From assembly GCA_937904375.1 (NCBI GenBank), contig CALDIG010000290.1:1-25753 (forward strand): a DNA stretch of 25,753 nt. Direction: 5' to 3'. A program made the translations under genes and the position numbers. This DNA comes from an uncultured Prevotellaceae bacterium. Its GTDB lineage: Bacteria; Bacteroidota; Bacteroidia; Bacteroidales; Muribaculaceae. Under the pieces are notes generated by a model. That model was not told where the DNA came from, made no database searches, and saw only the letters and a program-made list of their open reading frames with translations. Shown in pieces: positions 1-8,418 of this stretch (the first letter of the stretch is position 1; every line of letters begins with the position of its first letter).

Positions 1-100
1 AACAAATTAAACCGCCGTATGCCGAACGGCACGTACGGTGGTGTGAGAGGAAAGGAAACGAAAGTAGGTCAGAAAACTTTCGTTTCCCGACCTACTCGAT
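1..100 (+). mobile_element. 3' end of a group II intron (domains V and VI), probably class C
   Basis: Positions 11-42 fold as a group II domain V. CCGTA pairs with TACGG, a 2-nt CG bulge (positions 32-33) sits on the 3' side, and TGCC pairs with GGCA over a short GAAC loop. The residues before CGTATG read CGC, the catalytic triad of class C (IIC) introns, where IIA and IIB have AGC. Domain VI follows: 45-50 (GAGAGG) pairs with 91-97 (CCTACTC), leaving A94 bulged, and 54-64 pairs perfectly with 77-87. A94 is seventh from the end if the intron ends in AT at 100, which fits a branch-point adenosine. The reverse transcriptase and the 5' part would lie to the left of the window. Class assignment is inference from the triad alone. 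Confidence 0.85.
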
Positions 101-114
101 TTTTTAAACACAGT

Positions 115-158
115 AAAAAGCATCTCACGCATTTTGTGGTGCGTGAGATGCTTTTTTT
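115..158. terminator. Bidirectional intrinsic terminator
   Basis: A stem of AGCATCTCACGCA (119-131) and its exact complement (140-152) surrounds an 8-nt loop. Seven T follow on the plus strand (152-158) and five on the minus strand (complement of 115-119). On the minus strand it lies just beyond the stop of the PorU-like gene ending at 179, so it most likely ends that operon. On the plus strand it would stop transcripts coming out of the intron. Confidence 0.88.
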
Positions 159-178
159 GAATATTACTTGTTCAGCGG

Positions 179-3100
179 TTATTCTTCGTTGCTACGGTAG
201 GGGTCGATGATGATGAGGTGGCCTATCTCGGTGCCGCCGTAGGTGTTGTCGCCTTTGTAGGTGCCGTAGAACTTATATACACCTGCCGGCAGTCGCTTGC
301 CGGTGTTGTCGTTGAGGTTCCAGGTGTAGGGGAAGCTGGCGGTGGTGGTGTTCCACACGAGGTTGCCCACGTTGTCGAAGACTTTGATGGCAACTTCGGG
401 CATCGATGATAGGGTGGTGCTCGCATTGAATGTCGCCTGTGTCATCGCTGGCTCCTCATCGACGGTGAGCTCGAGTTGCGACTCGTTGCCCACGAGGAAC
501 GAGATTGTCTCGCTGGCTTTGTTGCCAGCGGCGTCATAGACGGTGTATTGCAGCGTGTGGCGTCCTTCTTGCAGGTCCATGGGGAATTCTATCGACAACG
601 CTCTGCCCTCGTCTTCGAGAGTGGAGAAGTTCTTCACATAGGGATATGTTGTCTTGCCGCCGTCGAGTTGCAGAGTCATGGTGTTGCCTACTGCCACCGC
701 TTGGTTGTTGAAGGAGTGGTCGTCGCTGGCGCGGATGTAGAGTGTGCTGCCTGAGGGAATCAGGCCTCCGTTGCTGAAGCTCTGCTCGTCGTTGAAGTAG
801 AAGGCGTCGATCACCGGTGGCATGTCATCGTGCACGGTGAGGGGGTCGCTGTCGTTATAGGTGTTGAGCTTGAGCAGGTTGAAGCTGCCGTTAACCATCT
901 CCTCGCTGTCGTCGCGGTGGGCATATACTTTCACCATGCCGTTGTAGCCCGTTGAGAGGATGTAGCGAGGGATAACCGCCTTGGCGGTGAACACGCCGTT
1001 CACGACACGTCCGTTGACGCGTGTGAGCAGGTTCTGTGGGAAATAGATGTCGCGCGTCACATCCACACGGTTTACTCTCACGGTGATGGTAGTCTCTTTT
1101 TTCTTGTAGTCGTAGATGGAGAGTGTGGCGTCGCCGTTGAAGCTGGTGTTCACGGTAGTGCCGTCGGGGTTATAGACTTGGGCTTCTACGGTCACCTCTT
1201 GCATGGCACCCGAGGCGATGGCTGTAGTGCCCACGTTGGTGCCGTTGATTTTGGTGATTTTGAAGAAGGGCTTGGGATAGTTGACCTTCATGGCAGGGTC
1301 ACCCAGGAGGAAGAACGACATCTTGTTGTTGTTGATTTTGTTGCCAAACGACTGCTTGCACAGCATGTAAGCCTCGCCCACGGTGGGCATGTAGCCCTTG
1401 GTGCCATAGCAGAACATTGCTTTGACGAATGCCTGGTTGAGGGCATCGTTATCGGTGGCATATACCGAGCGTGCCGAGGTGACGATGGCAATAGCACCGC
1501 CGTCGGGCTTGTGGAACATGATTTCCACCAGTCCGCGCTGGTTGCAGTCGTAGCGTGCCACGTCGCAGCAAGCGGTGGTGAGGATGGGCATGTGGGGGTA
1601 GTCAACATTGTTAGACTGGTCGGTACCCCACAGTTGCACTTCTTTAGTGATGTAGCTGGGATTGCCGTGTCCCACATAGGTCATGAAGTACTGGCCCTCC
1701 TTGAGTTTGGAAGTGAGTTCCTTGCGTGCCTCAAAGGCAAATCCTGTGGCATCGTTGGGGAACTGGCTGATATACACTTTGTTGTTCATAAGCCCTGTGG
1801 CAAGCTCATCAACAATGATGTTGTTGATGCCCTCGGCTTGGAAGGCGTGCAGTCCGTTGTCATAGTCGTCGGCAGTGAGGATAATGTCGTTTCTCCAGGG
1901 TCCGTAGTCAGGATTGTTGACATATTCCAGAAGCTTGTCCACGTCGCTCTCGGCTTCTTGAATGGTGGCACTGGGGATGCGTCCCACACCGAGCCTAAGG
2001 TAGTCCTTGGCAGGCTCTATTCCCGAGTTGTCGTCGAGGAGTCCAAAGAAATCGTCGCTCACGAAGCTGTATTCCTCATCGTTGCTGATTGAGGCCTCGT
2101 AGGTGAGGATAGTGCATTGGCGCTTAGCGCGCAGCTGGCGGTTGTCGTAGTTGCCGGCGCCAAACATGAGCAGGTGCTTGTATTTGTTCCTGTTGCGGTC
2201 ATAGAACATCTTGCTCATCAAGCGTATGCCCATAGCGTCGGGAGTGCCGCTCGAGAACTCGTTGAAGATTTTCTGCTGGTCGATAACGTGCACCACCATG
2301 TTGTCGTTGTCGCGGTGCATCTGTGCCACGCGCTCGGCTTGAGGCATCAGCTCCTCGCAGGTGACGATTACCATGTCGGGGTCGGGCAATCCGTGGATGT
2401 TCTGGTTGCTTACCTCGCTATAGCCCGAGATGGATTTAAGCTCATTGGTAGGGTTGAAAGCTATGTACTGCCCCATGTTGGCGGTGACGTTTGGCGCGAA
2501 GACCATAGCACCGTTGTCACCAGTGCTCAGCTCGCAGATAGTGGGATTATGTGGGTCGTCGATGTTCCACAGCTGAGTGCTTGGCTCGGCATTGTTGAGT
2601 GTGATGACATCTGCTTTCGTCAGTTTCCTGAAACCCATGCGCAATTGGTTGTCTTGGGCACCCTCCAAGGAGTTGTTGTGAAAGTAGGTGATTGTCACAT
2701 AGTCGAGCCAGGCGCTGCTCACAGTGCCTGCCTCGCTGGTGATTTTCACGTTGATATTGCCATCGGTGAGCATTGGGGTTTCCTCGCTGGGAGTGAATGC
2801 CACATAGGGTGAGGCATAGTTGTAATGCACGAAACTGTTGGCGGGGGCATAAATCTTCGCGGCGATGTTCTGGAAGTTGAGGGTGTTGCCATTGAGCTTG
2901 CCTTTAATGTAGGAGGCAGCAGTGACTTTGGCTCCGGCATTGATGTTCACCACAACCATTGAGTCGGTGCATAATGTGGGGATGGAATAGGGCACATCGA
3001 TCTCGGCGTTTATCATGTCCTCACCCATCATGTCTTTTCCCGACTCGGCGGGCGACACCAGTTCTTCCTCGTGGTGCCAGTAGTCGAGGCTGTGAGTCCT

Positions 3101-3595
3101 AGCTACAGGAGTGGCGACAGTGGCACTATTCACGGTGGCAGGTTCTACAAGGTCTTCGTTGCCGTCGGTGGTGACAAAGTAGTAGCCTTTGGACGAATAG
3201 CTGTTAAACTCCCTCATGTAGTGAGGAGTGCCGGTGGGCGTGGAGATGGTGAATTTCAGTGGTCCACAGCCATAGAAGCAGATTTTGTTGTCATACATCT
3301 TGATGGGAATCTGCTCCAAGTCATCGATTTGCGAGCCATCGAGTATTTCGTTGATGGGAAAACCTCCCAGTCCGTAGATTCTCACACTCGCGGGGTCAGA
3401 GAACCCCATCTGCGCTAATTCTTCAAAGGTGAGCTGGTAAATGCCGCTCTCGGGAATCTCGATTTTCACCCATCTGCCACTTGCCAGTTTCGACATCCTG
3501 GTGTAGTTGGCCGATGAGAATGCCTGCGCGCTCATCGTTGTGGCCGCAACGATAGCAATCAGGCTCATGGTTTTCAGTAAAAACTTCTTATGCAT
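179..3595 (-). CDS. PorU-like C25 (gingipain-family) cysteine peptidase, divergent paralogue
   Basis: This is a 1138-aa exported protein with a signal peptide at residues 1-26 (basic start, hydrophobic core, SAQA cleavage region). The N-terminal part (SGRWVKIEIPESGIYQLT) is the typical PorU beginning. The central C25 caspase-like domain carries the catalytic pair His643 (YVGHGNP) and Cys677 (ACCDVARYD, aligned with ATCEFSRHD of the neighbour). The C-terminus has a FlgD-like Ig segment (WNLNDNTGKRLPAGVYKFYG) and ends without the KKLxI tail seen in the other copy. It shares long similar stretches with the 4963-8418 gene, for example FNEFSSGTPDA, so the two are paralogues. It is the last gene of a rex-FAH-peptidase set, 46 bases after the FAH gene. 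PorU is the type IX secretion sortase on the cell surface; whether this copy is a sortase or a relative with another substrate cannot be told from sequence. Confidence 0.85.
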   Translation of the reverse strand: MHKKFLLKTMSLIAIVAATTMSAQAFSSANYTRMSKLASGRWVKIEIPESGIYQLTFEELAQMGFSDPASVRIYGLGGFPINEILDGSQIDDLEQIPIKMYDNKICFYGCGPLKFTISTPTGTPHYMREFNSYSSKGYYFVTTDGNEDLVEPATVNSATVATPVARTHSLDYWHHEEELVSPAESGKDMMGEDMINAEIDVPYSIPTLCTDSMVVVNINAGAKVTAASYIKGKLNGNTLNFQNIAAKIYAPANSFVHYNYASPYVAFTPSEETPMLTDGNINVKITSEAGTVSSAWLDYVTITYFHNNSLEGAQDNQLRMGFRKLTKADVITLNNAEPSTQLWNIDDPHNPTICELSTGDNGAMVFAPNVTANMGQYIAFNPTNELKSISGYSEVSNQNIHGLPDPDMVIVTCEELMPQAERVAQMHRDNDNMVVHVIDQQKIFNEFSSGTPDAMGIRLMSKMFYDRNRNKYKHLLMFGAGNYDNRQLRAKRQCTILTYEASISNDEEYSFVSDDFFGLLDDNSGIEPAKDYLRLGVGRIPSATIQEAESDVDKLLEYVNNPDYGPWRNDIILTADDYDNGLHAFQAEGINNIIVDELATGLMNNKVYISQFPNDATGFAFEARKELTSKLKEGQYFMTYVGHGNPSYITKEVQLWGTDQSNNVDYPHMPILTTACCDVARYDCNQRGLVEIMFHKPDGGAIAIVTSARSVYATDNDALNQAFVKAMFCYGTKGYMPTVGEAYMLCKQSFGNKINNNKMSFFLLGDPAMKVNYPKPFFKITKINGTNVGTTAIASGAMQEVTVEAQVYNPDGTTVNTSFNGDATLSIYDYKKKETTITVRVNRVDVTRDIYFPQNLLTRVNGRVVNGVFTAKAVIPRYILSTGYNGMVKVYAHRDDSEEMVNGSFNLLKLNTYNDSDPLTVHDDMPPVIDAFYFNDEQSFSNGGLIPSGSTLYIRASDDHSFNNQAVAVGNTMTLQLDGGKTTYPYVKNFSTLEDEGRALSIEFPMDLQEGRHTLQYTVYDAAGNKASETISFLVGNESQLELTVDEEPAMTQATFNASTTLSSMPEVAIKVFDNVGNLVWNTTTASFPYTWNLNDNTGKRLPAGVYKFYGTYKGDNTYGGTEIGHLIIIDPYRSNEE

Positions 3596-3641
3596 AGTAG
3601 TTTAATTTATTTATTTCTTGCCGTATATATTGTTTTACAAA

Positions 3642-4211
3642 TTATTTCACTCTTATAGTGAGTTTTTGGTCGCCGTTTATGGCGGCGCGCAGGTTATCGC
3701 CCATCTTCAGCTCTATGTCGCTCGCTCCAAGCTCCACCACTATCATGTCGCCCATCTTGAGGGTGAAATAGACGCTTAACTGCGCTATCAGCTGCCTGAA
3801 GTCGAGACCCATGTCGTTGAGACTGCCTCGGGAGGCGTTTTCGCTGTTATGCTCCATTGTCACCACGCTGCTATTGATGCTTGTGGGGTCGTCAACGGCA
3901 GTGAAATCGCCCAGCAGCAATGCTCCATCGAAGCTGTTCGCTAGTGCCGATGTCGCCTCTGTGGGCTGCTCAGAGGCTAATCTTCGTGCCGTCACCTTGA
4001 TGGCTGGTGCCACAGCGAGGCAGTAGCGGTGCGCAAATCGTGGCGCTATGTGCTTACCCAGCCGGTCGATGTGCAACACTATAGCCGGCGTGCCGGTAAA
4101 ACTCTGTGCAAAGTGAGGCACAAAAAACGGTTTGTTGGTCTTGATAATCGCCGAGTCGGCAATCAAGTAAACCTGCTTTGGCAGCTCTTTGCCTATGCCT
4201 ATTATCTTCAC
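3642..4211 (-). CDS. Degenerate fumarylacetoacetate hydrolase (FAH)-fold protein, probable pseudoenzyme
   Basis: A 189-aa protein that follows the short bacterial FAH family from end to end: MKIIGIG at the start, NKPFFVPHF, GKHIAPRFAHRY, VTARRLASE, NSFDGALLLGDF, then VYFTLKMGDMIVV and IKVK-like GDQKLTIRVK at the end. In active members the metal is held by a Glu-x-Glu before the RxGK-like segment and by Asp in GxDxTxRDxQ. Here those positions read GTPAIVLHIDRLGK and PAIKVTARRL, and the FTGTP loop is VVELG, so the metal ligands appear lost. It starts inside the rex stop (ATGA overlap) and precedes the PorU-like gene, so it is translated with rex. A structural or regulatory role is possible; an enzymatic one is unlikely. 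Family assignment is by eye from motif order. Confidence 0.65.
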   Translation of the reverse strand: MKIIGIGKELPKQVYLIADSAIIKTNKPFFVPHFAQSFTGTPAIVLHIDRLGKHIAPRFAHRYCLAVAPAIKVTARRLASEQPTEATSALANSFDGALLLGDFTAVDDPTSINSSVVTMEHNSENASRGSLNDMGLDFRQLIAQLSVYFTLKMGDMIVVELGASDIELKMGDNLRAAINGDQKLTIRVK

Positions 4212-4846
4212 TTTGTGATATTTTTATTATTGACGTTCGCTTCTAAGTTGTTATACATCATAGCGAGGTCTGAATAAATCGACGTGTTTTGCAGAACCAC
4301 ATTCCTCGGCACCTTGATGCGGAATGGAGTGAAGTTCCATATAGCTTTTATGTTGCTCGCTATAAGTGCGTCGGCAACTTCTTGGGCACTCTCGGAGGGG
4401 ACTGCAACAATAGCTATCGCCACACCGCTGCTGCGCTGGCGGGAATGTAGCTCGGCAAGGTCGTAGATGGGAATGTTGCCCACTTGCGACCCTATGATTT
4501 CGGGGTCGATGTCAAATGCCGCCACAATGTTTAGCCCAAACTGCATCAGTCCCAGGTCGCGCATTAGGGCACTGCCTAACGAGCCGGCACCTATCAGGTA
4601 GGCGTTGTGGCGGTGTTTGAAGCCCAGGAACTCTGTCAGGGTCTTCGTGAGAGGGTGCACTTCATAGCCAATGCGCGTCTTGCCCTTTATGTTGAGAAAC
4701 GACAGGTCTTTAGCGATTTGCGACGCGTCAACGTTGAGACGTTTGGCAATCTGCGTCGAGGAGACGTGATCCTCGTGCTTGCTGTCGAGCTGCTTCAAGT
4801 AGGCAAGATACCATGGCAGCCTCCTCAAAGTAGGCTCCGGAAGCAT
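4208..4846 (-). CDS. rex: Redox-sensing transcriptional repressor Rex
   Basis: A 212-aa protein of normal Rex length. Residues 1-80 form a winged-helix DNA-binding domain (LPEPTLRRLPWYLAYL, then SSTQIAKRLNVDASQIAKDLSFL). From residue 83 a Rossmann fold begins with the nucleotide motif LIGAGSLGSAL (Gly86, Gly88), followed by AAFDIDPEIIGSQVGNIPIYDL and IAIVAVPSESAQEVADAL. The end NTSIYSDLAMMYNNLE fits the domain-swapped C-terminal helix. Rex senses the NADH/NAD+ ratio and represses fermentation and respiration genes when NADH is low. I chose the ATG at 4846; a GTG 20 codons upstream lies inside the heptamer repeat and adds residues not typical of Rex. It is separated from the upstream porU stop by 116 bases and overlaps the next gene by 4. 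No Rex operator with standard spacing is visible upstream. Confidence 0.92.
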   Translation of the reverse strand: MLPEPTLRRLPWYLAYLKQLDSKHEDHVSSTQIAKRLNVDASQIAKDLSFLNIKGKTRIGYEVHPLTKTLTEFLGFKHRHNAYLIGAGSLGSALMRDLGLMQFGLNIVAAFDIDPEIIGSQVGNIPIYDLAELHSRQRSSGVAIAIVAVPSESAQEVADALIASNIKAIWNFTPFRIKVPRNVVLQNTSIYSDLAMMYNNLEANVNNKNITK

Positions 4847-4903
4847 TGCTCGGTTGATATGTCGTTCACTGTCAATCAATTCTAGTTGTATTTTTGTGCT
4901 TAG

Positions 4904-4952
4904 CACTTAACACTTAACACTTAACACTTAACACTTAACACTTAACACTTAA
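4904..4952. repeat. Heptamer tandem repeat, seven perfect copies
   Basis: CACTTAA on the plus strand (TTAAGTG on the minus strand) is repeated seven times without error, then continues in degenerate form to about 4958. It fills the gap between the porU stop and rex, 57 bases upstream of the rex ATG, on the side from which rex is transcribed. Such perfect short repeats change copy number by slippage. An effect on rex promoter spacing is conjecture. Confidence 0.95.
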
Positions 4953-4962
4953 AACTTGCAGC

Positions 4963-7900
4963 TTACCCCGTTATCGCCAGTTTCTTGGTCTTGGTGCTCT
5001 CTTGGTGACCGTCGTTGCTGATAGTCGCTTTGTAGAGGTAGATGCCGCGGGTGAGGCGGGTGCCGCTGTAGTCGCTCAGGTCCCAGGTGATGGGGAAGGC
5101 GGCAAACATCGAGCTGCGGCCGCTCTGGGTGGTGCTCCACACCCGCTGCCCCATCAGGTTGAACACCTCGATGGTGATGGTCACCGTGGCCTCGGGACGG
5201 TTGTGGGTCACGAGGAAGGTGGTGGTGGTCGATGCTGGGTTGGGGAATGCCTTTATCTCGTCGATTTCGGGCTTGAGTCCACTCATCACGTTGAAGGTGA
5301 TGGTTTTCTCGCTTGAGTTGTTAAACACGTCCCACACTTTGAGCTTGAGCGTGTGATGACCATTGCTCAGCTCCGAGAGAGCATAGTTTATTGTCCCTGC
5401 CGACCCTGTCTCGGCTTCTACTGCGGTGTAGTAGCTGCTCACGTCGCTGAAGGTAGTGGTGCCGTCTAAGGTTAGCGTCATGTTGTGGCCTATGCCGGCA
5501 TTTGAGAAGTTGATGCCGCTGTCGTCGCTCACGCTGGCGATGAACAGCGGTGAATCGTTAACGTTGTCGCCATCGGTGAAATTGGTGCTGTTCAAGCCCA
5601 TATAACTGATATCGGGACCTATGGTGTCGGCAACCACGGTCTCGTCGTAGCCGTAGATATAGAAGTCGTCGCACGACCCTGCCGCCTCAACCTTGCGCTC
5701 GCTGTCGTAGGCATAGAGGCTCACCAGCGACGGGCGGTAGTTATCATAGCTTACTGTCACCTCGCTCGGGATAGTGATGTTGAGGGCAAACTCGCCGTTG
5801 TTCACTCGGTTAACGTTGAGGGCGAGCTTGTTTTGGCGCTCGTCGTAGGTGTGCACTTTATCATCATCGTCAATAAACGACACCGATTTCTCGCAGTCAT
5901 AGAGAGTGCTTTCGATAAGGCCGTTGAAGTCGGTCTGCTTCACGCCGGCGAGGTTCTCGATGTGTCCCGTTATAGCCATCGTCTGTCGCGCCTCAAAGAC
6001 AGGCATGTTGTTGGGATCCACATCATTGCCGTTGATTTTATCGATAACGGCTTTCAGTTGTGGCATTGCTGGGCGCATTGCCGGGTCGCCATAGAGATGG
6101 TAGCGGAGTGAGTTGTCACGACCATTGTTGGTATTGTTTTTGGCATAGATGAGCAGGTCGCCCAGACGCATCGCCTGGCCGTTGTTGTCGCGCTCATACA
6201 TCTTGGTGGCAGCAGTGATGTTGAGATATCGGTTGTTGTCCATATACACTAAGCGAGGCGGACAAATCATTGCCACACAGCCGCCGTTGGGGTTGAAGAA
6301 TACGTTCTCACCGCCCGAGGGGTTAGTGCCGTCGTGGCGAGAGAACTCGCAGGTGGCAGCAAAGAGGATGGGCTGGTGACTGTAGAACAGGTTGTTCTCA
6401 ATATCGCTGGTTACCAGCAGACCGTCGCCGGTCCACCCTGAGGGACCGCCGTGTCCCGAGTAGTTCCACCACAAGGTGCCCTCGGTGAGGGTCTTATACA
6501 TCTTCTTGCGCGCATCGGGGAATTTGGAACCCGAGCCGTCGCTCTTCTCCTCAAAATTGTCGAGGAACACGCGGTTAAAGTTCACATATTCGCCGCCATG
6601 AGTCATCACAGTCTCCACCACACTCTCGCCGTGCAGCCAATGTTGGCTTCTGTCTTCGTTGTCGGCAACGTTGAGCATGGTGTTTTTCCAGTTGCCATAG
6701 TCGGCTTCAGTAACATATTTGATTATCTTGTTTACTGCGATGCTGGCAGCACTAGTACTGCGTGCAGGAATGCGCCCCACGGCAATACTCATGGTGGCAT
6801 CGGGCTTACCTATAAATGAGTTGTCTTGTAGCATGCCGAAGTAGTCGTCGCTGGTGAACGATTTCATCTCGTTGCAGCTGAAGGGGTTTGTGCGGTCATT
6901 ATCGTCCTCACTCTCCCACACCAGCAGCATGGGGTAGTTGAGGGTCTTGGCGGCACTGGTGATGCGGCGATTGTCGCAGTAGCCATTGCCCATGAGCAAC
7001 AAGTAGCCAAGCTTGTGCCCTTGCTCGTCGGCACCACGGTCATAGAAATATTTGCACATCAGGCGGTAGGCTGCCGCATCGGGGGTGCCGCTCGAGAACT
7101 CGTTAAACACCTTGTTGTGGTCAACGACCAGCACGCGCATGCTGTCGAGATTTTCGTGCATGCTTGCTATCTGTTGCGCCTGAGGCAGATATTCGCTCGG
7201 GGCGAGGATAATCATGTCGGGGATGGGACTGCCGTGGATGCTCTGGTTCTCGACAACTCCCACCAGCGAGGGCGATGGGAAAGTGCCATTGTCGTTGAAG
7301 GCTATCAAGTCGCGCCGCGCGTTGTTATCGAGGCTGAAACGTGCTTTGTTGCCATCTACCACAAGGTCTAACTCCACGGGGGCTTCTTTCTTCAAGAGGT
7401 CCCACACATGAGTGGCGGTACTCACGCCGCTAAGCTCATATTGAGTAGGCTTGGTGCTGCGCAGTCCAAATAGCAGACTGCTCTTGCCGCTGAGGTCGAG
7501 CGCGCGCTGATAGTTGACAGTGATATAGTCAAGGCGGGCAAGGCTCAATGTCCCACCAGGGGTAAAGCCTATGGTATAGGTCAGCTCCTTGGTGCCGCCG
7601 AGTTCAAATGTCTTCATCATCGACAGAGCATTATAGTGATAATGGCTGGGGTCACTCTGATCTACTGTCTTTATGCTGAACGTGCCGTCGAGGTTGTTGC
7701 CGTTACATTTGAACGACACGCTGCTGCTAGAGCTTATGGTCTTGGCGGCAAAGCGGGTGAGTGCCTGCACTTTTGAGCCGTCAACGAGTCCGTCGAGCGT
7801 GAACTTGAACGACTGCGAGTTGCTGCTTGTGAAGTCTTCGCCAAGCAACACTCTTCCTGTTTCGCCGGGGTTTATTAACTCTTGCTCATGGCATTGTCGT

Positions 7901-8418
7901 TCAATGAAGGTGGTCACGATGTCGCCATCGGGAGTGACGCTCAACTTGGTAGGGGTGAGGTCGGCAATATCGCTGCTCTCGGTGATGAAATAACAGCCTT
8001 GGGTGGCGTAAGGGTGCTGGCGCTGCTTGTATATGGCGTAGGAGGTGCTCCAATACCATGCAAGTGGCCCTTGAGCATAAAACAAGATGCGGTCGCCGGT
8101 GCGAAGCACAGGCACCTGGGGCAGGTCATCAAGAAAACTGTTGACGCGCAAGGTGTCATCAAGTTGCTCGCCGCCATATCCGAACACCCTCACTCGGCTC
8201 AAGTCGTTGAAGCCCCATTTACTGGCATCGCTGGCAGTAATTTGGTAGATGCCGCTTTCGCTCACTGCCACCTTCACCCATCGGCCGGTTGCTAGCCGCG
8301 ATGTGTCGGCATAGTGCGACAGGTCAAAGCATCGTGCGCTCGACCACGTCACTAGCAGCAGTAGCGCTGCCACCGCGCGAGTGCATGATTTCAATATTTT
8401 ATGATAGTTTTTTGTCAT
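4963..8418 (-). CDS. porU: Type IX secretion sortase PorU (C25 family cysteine peptidase)
   Basis: This 1151-aa protein is close to the usual PorU length of about 1150. A basic N-terminus and a hydrophobic stretch (AVAALLLLVTWSSARC) form the signal peptide. The PorU N-terminal domain follows (GRWVKVAVSESGIYQIT). The C25 domain contains His656 (NYSGHGGPSGW) and Cys690 (ATCEFSRHD). The last 95 residues (FPNPASTTTTFLVTHNRP ... WDLSDYSGTRLTRGIYLYKA ... KKLAITG) match the C-terminal domain PorU itself carries. In type IX systems PorU, held by PorV, cuts the C-terminal signal from cargo at the surface and attaches cargo to lipopolysaccharide. No porV or other T9SS gene is visible here. This is the more canonical of the two paralogues in the window. 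It is first of the minus-strand set; no confident promoter was found upstream. Confidence 0.87.
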   Translation of the reverse strand: MTKNYHKILKSCTRAVAALLLLVTWSSARCFDLSHYADTSRLATGRWVKVAVSESGIYQITASDASKWGFNDLSRVRVFGYGGEQLDDTLRVNSFLDDLPQVPVLRTGDRILFYAQGPLAWYWSTSYAIYKQRQHPYATQGCYFITESSDIADLTPTKLSVTPDGDIVTTFIERQCHEQELINPGETGRVLLGEDFTSSNSQSFKFTLDGLVDGSKVQALTRFAAKTISSSSSVSFKCNGNNLDGTFSIKTVDQSDPSHYHYNALSMMKTFELGGTKELTYTIGFTPGGTLSLARLDYITVNYQRALDLSGKSSLLFGLRSTKPTQYELSGVSTATHVWDLLKKEAPVELDLVVDGNKARFSLDNNARRDLIAFNDNGTFPSPSLVGVVENQSIHGSPIPDMIILAPSEYLPQAQQIASMHENLDSMRVLVVDHNKVFNEFSSGTPDAAAYRLMCKYFYDRGADEQGHKLGYLLLMGNGYCDNRRITSAAKTLNYPMLLVWESEDDNDRTNPFSCNEMKSFTSDDYFGMLQDNSFIGKPDATMSIAVGRIPARSTSAASIAVNKIIKYVTEADYGNWKNTMLNVADNEDRSQHWLHGESVVETVMTHGGEYVNFNRVFLDNFEEKSDGSGSKFPDARKKMYKTLTEGTLWWNYSGHGGPSGWTGDGLLVTSDIENNLFYSHQPILFAATCEFSRHDGTNPSGGENVFFNPNGGCVAMICPPRLVYMDNNRYLNITAATKMYERDNNGQAMRLGDLLIYAKNNTNNGRDNSLRYHLYGDPAMRPAMPQLKAVIDKINGNDVDPNNMPVFEARQTMAITGHIENLAGVKQTDFNGLIESTLYDCEKSVSFIDDDDKVHTYDERQNKLALNVNRVNNGEFALNITIPSEVTVSYDNYRPSLVSLYAYDSERKVEAAGSCDDFYIYGYDETVVADTIGPDISYMGLNSTNFTDGDNVNDSPLFIASVSDDSGINFSNAGIGHNMTLTLDGTTTFSDVSSYYTAVEAETGSAGTINYALSELSNGHHTLKLKVWDVFNNSSEKTITFNVMSGLKPEIDEIKAFPNPASTTTTFLVTHNRPEATVTITIEVFNLMGQRVWSTTQSGRSSMFAAFPITWDLSDYSGTRLTRGIYLYKATISNDGHQESTKTKKLAITG

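Noticed and set aside
63..105. Hairpin 63-70 with 89-96 plus six T, resembling a terminator that competes with hairpin 54-64/77-87, or a pseudoknot.
   Set aside because: The group II domain VI fold explains both arms and the bulged A better. The single base between 87 and 89 is too short to span an 11-bp stem in a pseudoknot.
1178..2092. Plus-strand open frame of 304 codons opposite the PorU-like gene, and similar long frames at 12820-13689 and 18421-19152.
   Set aside because: They are antisense shadows of well-supported genes; they have no domain, signal or promoter and show unusual residue composition.
4847..4906. GTG start for rex at 4906, giving 232 aa.
   Set aside because: It lies inside the heptamer array, and the extra 20 residues are not typical of Rex; the ATG at 4846 gives the normal length.
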